A stretch of 64,000 nt of DNA. Origin: Nonomuraea sp. SYSU D8015 (GTDB lineage: Bacteria; Actinomycetota; Actinomycetes; Streptosporangiales; Streptosporangiaceae). Positions within the stretch are counted from its first letter, which is position 1; the number at the start of each line of letters is the position of its first letter. Location of the stretch: assembly GCF_008065375.1 (NCBI RefSeq), contig NZ_VJYI01000006.1, positions 512,222-576,221 on the forward strand, written 5' to 3'. Positions 58,703 to 64,000 of the stretch are shown piece by piece. The translations under genes and the position numbers were made by a program. The notes beneath the pieces are model-generated. The model was not told the DNA's origin. It did not search any database and worked only from the letters and a program-made list of their open reading frames with translations.

Positions 58703-59715
58703 CCACTCCTGCCACCACCAACACGCTCACCGACCGCTATGTCGCTGCGGTCCTGCGCCACCTGCCCAGAAGCCGGCGAAGCGGGAGCCAGCGATCCGAG
58801 GACCAGCGGCCCGACATCGACATCGAACGCGAGCTGCGGGCCTCCATCGCCGACGCCGTCGACGACCGGGTGGAGGCCGGCGCCGACCGGGCCGAGGCCG
58901 AGTTCGCGGTGCTCACCGAGCTCGGCGACCCGGCGCGGCTGGCGGCCGGTTACGCGGACCGTCCGCTCCAGCTCATCGGCCCCGCGCTCTACCTCGACTA
59001 CACGCGATTACTGACCGCCCTGCTCGTGACCATCGTGCCCGCCGTGGCCGTGGCGGTGGGGCTCGTGCAGGGACTGCGCGGGGCGGGCGCGCTCGACCTG
59101 ATCGGCGACACCCTCGGTGCGGCGCTCACCACCGCCGCGCACCTGGTCTGCTGGACCACGCTGCTGTTCGCGACCATCGAACGCGTCGCCGGACGCGTCA
59201 CCGGAGGCGCCGCGGGACGCCGCACGCCCGCCAGGCGCTGGACGCCCGACGCGCTCCCCGAGCCGCCCACCCGCCGCGCCCGCTACGGCGAGCTGATCAT
59301 CTACACCGTGGCGATGGTGCTGTTCACCACCCTCATCCTGCTCTCCCCGGTGATCAGCACCGAGACCGACGCGCACGGCGTCCCCATCGGCGTGTTCGCG
59401 CCGTGGCTGTGGCAGACCGGCTTCGTGTACGCGTTCATCGCCCTGGTGACCCTGAACCTCGCCGTCGCCTACGCCAAGCACTACGCCCGGTGGAGCGTTC
59501 CGCTCGCCGTGGCCGGGACACTGGTCGAGATCGCCTGCCCGATCGCGCTGCTCTGGCTCGCCGCCGGTGACCGGGTGCTCAACCCCGGCTTCACCCAGGC
59601 CGCCGCCTGGCCGCAGAGCGCGACCACCTGGATCAACACCGCGCTCATCGTCGTGTCCGCCCTCACGATCGTCTTCGCCGTCATCGACGGCATCGCCCGA
59701 GCCACGCGTCGCTGA
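58699..59715 (+). CDS. PadR-associated membrane protein with N-terminal permease-prefix helices
   Basis: 338 residues. The N-terminal about 90 residues form an acidic helical domain (DIERELRASIADAVDDRVEA; AEFAVLTELGDPARLAAGYA) like the permease-prefix domain that precedes many PadR-linked membrane proteins. Six to seven membrane segments follow. Function unknown; transporters of this kind are often efflux-related. Coupled to padR by ATGA overlap. Confidence 0.82.
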   Translation: MTTPATTNTLTDRYVAAVLRHLPRSRRSGSQRSEDQRPDIDIERELRASIADAVDDRVEAGADRAEAEFAVLTELGDPARLAAGYADRPLQLIGPALYLDYTRLLTALLVTIVPAVAVAVGLVQGLRGAGALDLIGDTLGAALTTAAHLVCWTTLLFATIERVAGRVTGGAAGRRTPARRWTPDALPEPPTRRARYGELIIYTVAMVLFTTLILLSPVISTETDAHGVPIGVFAPWLWQTGFVYAFIALVTLNLAVAYAKHYARWSVPLAVAGTLVEIACPIALLWLAAGDRVLNPGFTQAAAWPQSATTWINTALIVVSALTIVFAVIDGIARATRR

Positions 59716-59739
59716 ACCCACACGAATCAGGAGACCGGC

Positions 59740-60705
59740 ATGAAAGCGATCGTCTATCAGGAGTACGGCTCGCCCGACGTCGTGCGTCACGCCGACGTCG
59801 ACCGTCCCGCCCCGGCCGCGGGTGAGGTGCTGGTCCGGGTGCGCGCCGCCGCGCTCAACCACGCCGACCTGCTCACCCTGCGCGGCACGCCGCTCCTGCT
59901 GCGCCTGGCGTTCGGGGTGCGGCGGCCGAAGGCCACCGTCCTGGGACGCGCCGTCGCGGGCACGGTGGCGGAGATCGGCCCGGACGTCAAGGACCTCCAG
60001 GTCGGCGACGAGGTCTTCGGCGAGGCGGCCCAGCGCGGCTTCGCCGAATACGTCGCGATCCCGGCGAAACGCCTGGCCAGGAAGCCGGAGCAGGTGACGT
60101 TCGAGCAGGCGGCCACCTTACCCGTGGCCGGGATCACAGCCTTGCAGGCGCTGCGGCTCGGCGCCGCGCGCCCCGGCACGACGGTGCTGGTCAACGGCGC
60201 CTCCGGCGGGGTCGGCACGTTCACCGTGCAACTCGCCAAGGCGCTCGGCGCCGAGGTCACCGGCGTGTGCAGCACCCGCAACGCCGAGCTGGTGCGCTCG
60301 CTCGGCGCCGACCACGTGATCGACTACACCCGCGAGGATTTCACCCGGGATACACGCCGCTTCGACGTCCTGATCGACATGGTCGGCAACCACCCGATCT
60401 CGGCGCTGCGCCGGCTCCTCGCCCCCGGCGGCATCTACATCGCCTCCCACAGCGCGGGTGGGCCGGTGCTCGGGCCCATTCCCCGGCTGCTGGCCACGGT
60501 CGCGCAGACGCCGTTCGTCCGGCAGCGGCTCCGCGTCCTGACCTCCCGGAGCACCGCCGAGGACCTGTGGACGCTCGCCGGCTTCGTCGCCGACGGCAAG
60601 GTGACACCGGTGATCGAACGCACGTATCCGCTCAGCGAGACCGCCGACGCCCTCCGGCTCCTGGAGCGGGAGCACGCCCGCGGCAAGATCGTCCTTCTGG
60701 CGTAG
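59740..60705 (+). CDS. NAD(P)-dependent quinone oxidoreductase/zinc-free alcohol dehydrogenase-like protein
   Basis: 321-residue medium-chain dehydrogenase/reductase without zinc ligands. MKAIVYQEYGSPDVVRHADV, AAALNHADLLTLRG, LPVAGITALQAL and coenzyme motif VNGASGGVGTFTVQLAKALG are typical of NADPH:quinone reductases. ATG after AGGAGACCGGC, 24 bp after the membrane protein; probably the third gene of the padR operon. Confidence 0.92.
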   Translation: MKAIVYQEYGSPDVVRHADVDRPAPAAGEVLVRVRAAALNHADLLTLRGTPLLLRLAFGVRRPKATVLGRAVAGTVAEIGPDVKDLQVGDEVFGEAAQRGFAEYVAIPAKRLARKPEQVTFEQAATLPVAGITALQALRLGAARPGTTVLVNGASGGVGTFTVQLAKALGAEVTGVCSTRNAELVRSLGADHVIDYTREDFTRDTRRFDVLIDMVGNHPISALRRLLAPGGIYIASHSAGGPVLGPIPRLLATVAQTPFVRQRLRVLTSRSTAEDLWTLAGFVADGKVTPVIERTYPLSETADALRLLEREHARGKIVLLA

Positions 60706-60710
60706 GACGA

Positions 60711-60727
60711 GGAGGCCGGGTGCCTCC
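60711..60727 (+). terminator. Small hairpin after the oxidoreductase gene
   Basis: GGAGGC and GCCTCC around CGGGT, 5 bp after the stop. Weak but well placed. Confidence 0.35.
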
Positions 60728-60837
60728 AGGGCTCGGGGCCTGGCCGAAAGTACGAGATCGCGGTCGGCCGTGGGGCGGGCGCAGGTCGGGCCGGTGGCCC
60801 GATGAGCCGTCCCCGCCTCTCGTCGCAGGATCGATCC

Positions 60838-61190
60838 ATGACCGAGCACTCGAATCCGACGCTCTCCCCGGTGGCGGCCACCGCGCCGCGGCCGCGTCCG
60901 CGTGCCTCCCGGCGTGGCGACGGCCGGCTCGTGCCCGCCGGGCTGATCGCGCTCACCGTCGTCCCGCTGATCGCCGGTGCCGTCCGGCTGACCGAGTTGT
61001 TCACCGGTGCGGAGGTCACATCCGCGAACGCGCGGTACTTCGACGCGCCGACCCCCGTGATCCTGCACATCTTCGCCGCCTCCGGCTACGGAGTCCTGGG
61101 CGCCTTCCAGTTCGCCCGCGGGTTCCGCCGCCGGCGGCCGGGCTGGCACCGGGTGTCGGGGCGGCTGCTGGTACCGCTGGGGCAGCACGT
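60838..61190 (+). pseudogene. DUF2306-type membrane protein, 3'-truncated
   Basis: ATG opens MTEHSNPTLSPVAATAPRPR, then LVPAGLIALTVVPLIAGAVR (membrane span), TELFTGAEVTSANARYFDAP, VILHIFAASGYGVLGAFQFA and RRRRPGWHRVSGRLLVPLG, which match DUF2306. The remaining two or three membrane segments are missing: from about 61185 the DNA belongs to the inverted Tn3 transposase fragment. No terminal repeats were seen at the junction. Confidence 0.65.
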
Positions 61191-61229
61191 GCTGTTCTCC
61201 GTCCGGCCTGTCGTCCTCGGGGCCGTCGC

Positions 61230-61869
61230 CTTCCTTGGCCGGGCCGGACGGCGGCGTCTCCAGCAGGATCGTCCACGCCGTTGCCAGCCGGGCGGCCGCC
61301 ACCCGCAGCCGGGGCAGGTTGCGCAGCTTCTCCTTGTCGGCCGCCCGGCCGGCCCCGGCCAGCAGCACCGTCGACATCAGCAGGTCGAACAGCAGCAGCG
61401 CGTCATCGACCGCGGTGCCCTCCAGCTGCCGCACCGTGGCCAGCAGGGTGGCCAGGCGGCGGTCCTTCTCCCGCCATTCGATCCGGAACGCCTTGGCCAT
61501 CATCCCGAAGCGGGCCAGCTCGGACAGCTTCACCGGCGCCACCGCAGTGCAGTCCACCGCCCCCGTGCCCAGCCCCAGCACGTACGAGGCGCGATCCAGC
61601 GCCTGCTCCATCCCGGTGCCCGACAGCCTGGTCACCGCCGTACGCATCCACTCCAGAGTGGAGACCTTCTTACCGTCCGGCACCTGCAGGGTCGCCACCA
61701 GCTCGGCCCGCATCAGCGGCGGCGCAACCTCCGCCAGGCCGCGGTTGATCGACTCCAGCACGGCCCGGCGCACCTCGGTGACCAGCCGGGACAAGGTGGT
61801 GATACCCGGCAGCAGCACCCGGTTGGTAATCAGCCACAGCACCGCCCGATCGAACAGCTGCATGCCGCA
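61230..61869 (-). pseudogene. Tn3-family transposase, N-terminal-region fragment
   Basis: The frame codes for MQLFDRAVLWLITNRVLLPG, ITTLSRLVTEVRRAVLESIN, APVKLSELARFGMMAKAFRI and RLATLLATVRQLEGTAVDDA, the DUF4158-like N-terminal portion of Tn3 TnpA. Both ends are missing: about 100 residues before it and the whole DDE part after LETPP. The 3' side is fused to the truncated DUF2306 gene. The C-terminal Tn3 fragment at 57651 may come from the same or a related transposon. Confidence 0.7.
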
Positions 61870-62144
61870 CGTCACTGAGCATGCCGCTTGGCACGGGCTG
61901 CGTTCGGTCAACTTGGCCTACGTGAAAGAAGAGATCATCGTCCTCTAACCTGCTGGAAGGGTCCTCCAACCCTAGATAACCACGCCTGGGCGGACGTCCG
62001 GCCGACAACCCGCGCCTGCCCCGCCTGGTCAGAGCGCCGGCCTGCTCGGTGAGTCCCTCTACAGAGCAGAACCGCCGCAGGCGTTACGCTGCTGCCCCGG
62101 CGAGCTGGGCCGGACCGGGCGGCGGCGGGCAGCGCGTCGCCCGC
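61870..62144. other. Non-coding region with transposon-derived repeat
   Basis: 275 bp. CTACGTGAAAGAAGAGATCA near 61918 corresponds to CTTACGTGCATGACAAGATC near 53192. No gene is supported. Confidence 0.4.
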
Positions 62145-63089
62145 TCACCGCCCGGTGGTGTAGCGCAGCAGGACGTTGTCCGAATCGTCGAACCGGCGGG
62201 TTTCCGCCAGGGACAGCCCGTTGGCCGCCGAGGTGAAGGCGGGGGTGCCGTCACCGAGCGCGTTCGCACCGACGATCAGGTGCAGCTCGTCGACCAGGCC
62301 TGCCACGAGCAACGCGTTCCACGTGACCCGGCTGCCGAAGGTGACGATGTCGCCGTCGGAGCCGTCCTTGAGCTCTTTGACGTACGTCTGCGCCGGAGCG
62401 CGCGGGATGACGGTGGTCTGCTGCTGCCACTGCGCCACGTCGTCGCCAGTGAGGGAATCGGAGATCACGTTGACAGGGATCCGGCCGTAGATTTCACCGA
62501 ATTCCCGGTGCACCTCGCCGGCCTCCGGGTTGGCCGCCTGGGCCGGCCAGAAGCCCATGAACATGCGGTAGGAGTTGGCGCCCAGCAACAGCGCGTCAGC
62601 CGCACGGATCCGCTCCAGGTTGTAGCGGTCGAAGGCCGCACCCACCACCCGAAACGTCTCCCGCAACAGCGCATCGACGTTCGCCGTGGCCCGGGTCGGC
62701 AGCGCGCCCAACTGGACCGCCGCGATCGCGGCGATGCGATGGCCGGCCAGCACCGCGACCGACTGGCGGACCGCGGTCGGGTCCAGCCGCTGTCCCCGCT
62801 CATCCCGGGCGGCCAGCGCGAACAGCAACTCCGCGCGCACCACCGGCTCCAGCGGCGCCAGCGAGAACTGGTTGACGATCAGGAACGGCGCTTGGCGATC
62901 CAGCCAGGCCGCGTCCGCCACCTCCAGGCCGTCCGCTCGCAGCCGCCGGGCGTGCAGGTCGCAGATCCCCGAGCCCGGCCGCCAATCACGCCCGCAGCCG
63001 CCGACCAGACACGCCGGAAGCGCCTCGTAGGGGGCCGCGGTGGCGACCCACGCCTCCAGGTCCTCGGCACCGGGCCGCTTGCGCATCAT
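62145..63089 (-). CDS. Chimera: recombinase N-terminal region fused in frame to a DHFR-family (RibD C-terminal) domain
   Basis: About 314 residues. The N-terminal 155-160 residues (EDLEAWVATAAPYEALPACL; CGRDWRPGSGICDLHARRLR; a long helical part with ELLFALAARDERGQRLDPTA) resemble the zinc-finger start of large actinomycete integrase-like proteins. From about RYNLERIRAADALLLGANSY the sequence is the C-terminal three-quarters of a dihydrofolate reductase-like protein (YRMFMGFWPAQA; DIVTFGSRVTWNALLVAGLV; DELHLIVGANALGDGTPAFT). The first strand of that domain, which starts the cofactor site, is missing. The join keeps frame. ATG at 63089 has GGAG upstream. Confidence 0.65.
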   Translation of the reverse strand: MMRKRPGAEDLEAWVATAAPYEALPACLVGGCGRDWRPGSGICDLHARRLRADGLEVADAAWLDRQAPFLIVNQFSLAPLEPVVRAELLFALAARDERGQRLDPTAVRQSVAVLAGHRIAAIAAVQLGALPTRATANVDALLRETFRVVGAAFDRYNLERIRAADALLLGANSYRMFMGFWPAQAANPEAGEVHREFGEIYGRIPVNVISDSLTGDDVAQWQQQTTVIPRAPAQTYVKELKDGSDGDIVTFGSRVTWNALLVAGLVDELHLIVGANALGDGTPAFTSAANGLSLAETRRFDDSDNVLLRYTTGR

Positions 63090-63114
63090 GTCCTTTCTCC
63101 GGACTACGGCGGCC

Positions 63115-63891
63115 TCAACTGTCGACGTTCGCACCCGTTGCCAGTTCGAGGCGGGCCATTGCTTCCGCGGCCACCTCGTGAACCGACCGGCCGTCAGTGT
63201 CGATGCGGAGATCGCCTGCTCCAGCGCGGTTGAGAGCCTCGGCCTCGCCCGCCGCCCTCTCGGCGACGCGGCGCAGGGCGCCTTGGTCCAGCCCCTTCAG
63301 GGCGTCGCCCGGCATCGCTGGCCCGCCTCCCCGACCACGCTGCACGACGCGCTCGTGCAACGTGGTCGGGGAGGCGTGGAGGCGGCACACCGTCAGCGCC
63401 GTATCAGGAAGCAAGTCGGCGTAACCGCGGACGATTTCGTCAGAGTCGGCCTCCCCGGAGACGATCAGATACCTGGCCCCAACCGCGCGATACTCAGCCC
63501 AGAGGGCCGCGAGATTGCGTGTTTTGAGGCGGTGGTTGTCCTCATCGTCGTCCGTGGAAGGGCGCAGTGCAGCGATCTGTTCCACATCGACATAGGCAGC
63601 TCGCACGCCGGTCCGGTAGATGTGCCTAAAGATCTCGTAGCCGATCGTCGATTTCCCGACCGCCGTTGCACCCGAGAACCACAGCAGGGGAACCTTCGCC
63701 GCAGCAGGGACGGCATCAACCTGCGATGTCAGTGCGTAACTCTGCCGGTCAACGAGACCGCGGGGCGTCGCGGTGGGGTGGCCCCACGGCCATCCACGAG
63801 TCCGCTCACGCACCAACTGGGCCACCTCGGACACCGTCAAGCCGTCGGTATCTACGCACACATCGGCGTACTGTAGTGCTGCGTTCCTCAA
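63115..63891 (-). CDS. P-loop kinase-like protein, probably 5'-truncated
   Basis: About 258 residues. Walker A FSGATAVGKSTIGYEIF and a downstream YLIVSGEADSDEIVRGYADL fit small-molecule kinase-like AAA proteins. The first about 35 residues (DVCVDTDGLTVSEVAQLVRE) repeat the pattern of the C-terminal end (DLRIDTDGRSVHEVAAEAMA), so they look like the last part of a preceding kinase domain; the original was probably a double-domain protein whose first domain was lost. The only start at the 5' end is a TTG at 63891 overlapping the IS630 transposase stop. It ends 26 bp before the chimera gene. Confidence 0.6.
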   Translation of the reverse strand: MRNAALQYADVCVDTDGLTVSEVAQLVRERTRGWPWGHPTATPRGLVDRQSYALTSQVDAVPAAAKVPLLWFSGATAVGKSTIGYEIFRHIYRTGVRAAYVDVEQIAALRPSTDDDEDNHRLKTRNLAALWAEYRAVGARYLIVSGEADSDEIVRGYADLLPDTALTVCRLHASPTTLHERVVQRGRGGGPAMPGDALKGLDQGALRRVAERAAGEAEALNRAGAGDLRIDTDGRSVHEVAAEAMARLELATGANVDS

Positions 63892-64000
63892 AGGGTGTAG
63901 GTGAACCGTCGGCGTAGCTGCCGTGGTGGCGGTGGTGGGCGTCCCCAGACCCAGGGTTTGGCCTGGGTGTTGAGCTGGGCGGTGGCGATGCGGGTGGCGT
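63888..64000 (-). mobile_element. IS630-family transposase, C-terminal end (runs off the window)
   Basis: The minus frame reads ATRIATAQLNTQAKPWVWGR then PPPPPRQLRRRFTYTL and a stop, the typical C terminus of actinomycete IS630-like transposases (LN-x-x-x-KPWVWGRPPP...RRRF-x-YTL). The rest is outside the window. Its stop overlaps the start of the kinase frame. Confidence 0.7.

Noticed and set aside
42305..64000. Search for a downstream duplicate of the tRNA-Arg 3' end (attR)
   Set aside because: No second copy of GGTTCGAATCCTGCAGGGCG was noticed to the right of the tRNA, so ends of an integrated element cannot be set; this was by eye, not by alignment.
1..64000. CRISPR arrays, rRNA genes, replication origin, known riboswitches
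   Set aside because: No spaced direct repeats of CRISPR type, no rRNA sequence, no DnaA-box cluster and no recognisable riboswitch core were seen.

Overview
The window is high-GC DNA from a filamentous actinomycete. Gene content (conservon-type sensor kinase, DUF742, large LuxR/LAL regulators, DUF917/hydantoinase cluster, F420-type oxidoreductase, zinc-finger recombinases) suggests a member of the Streptosporangiaceae such as Nonomuraea; this placement is inferred from protein resemblance, not from a marker gene.

About 1-42.3 kb looks like ordinary chromosome. It opens with an aldo/keto reductase fragment, a DUF998 membrane protein, a universal stress protein, an amino-acid permease, a methionyl-tRNA synthetase behind a possible attenuation leader, a phosphotriesterase-like hydrolase, a STAS antagonist with a group 2 sigma factor, a secreted protein, dihydroxy-acid dehydratase with a saccharopine dehydrogenase-like protein, and several TetR/XRE regulators with their targets. 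Then come Tex, a cytosine-deaminase-like amidohydrolase, an RpiB-type isomerase and two tRNAs (Arg-CCG and one with a CAT anticodon). A seven-gene operon (20.7-28.5 kb) joins DUF917, HyuA and a complete oligopeptide-type ABC transporter, probably for import and catabolism of a hydantoin- or lactam-like compound. Next are a reduced conservon (sensor kinase plus DUF742), a second orphan binding protein paralogous to the first, a papain-fold protein, an MFS exporter, a LAL regulator, remnants of a SARP regulator and a bulb-type lectin, a serpin, exonuclease III, CobD and an aminoglycoside-phosphotransferase-fold kinase.

At 42.3 kb a tRNA-Arg(TCT) gene marks the start of an accessory region that runs to the window end and is built from recombinase debris: a 5'-truncated integrase, a three-gene tyrosine-recombinase/XRE/zinc-finger recombinase set whose first gene is truncated, an IS5-type transposase cut short, a zinc-finger serine recombinase remnant, two Tn3 transposase fragments, an integrase N-terminal fragment with an amber codon, an integrase-DHFR chimera and an IS630 transposase end.

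Inside this region is a nested mobile structure. Two 260-bp copies of a Tn3-type miniature inverted-repeat element (257/260 identical, inverted relative to each other) bound a 10,850-bp segment (47259-58108) flanked by the direct repeat ACCGT, which is the expected layout of a TIME composite transposon. Within it, a 5,758-bp element (47553-53310) has 34-bp terminal inverted repeats (31/34) and a TATTC target duplication. It carries no transposase, only a LysR regulator, a broken SDR and two class-C-type serine hydrolases, one with an unrelated N-terminal domain in place of a signal peptide. A pentapeptide-repeat membrane protein, a TetR regulator and a zinc alcohol dehydrogenase complete the composite.
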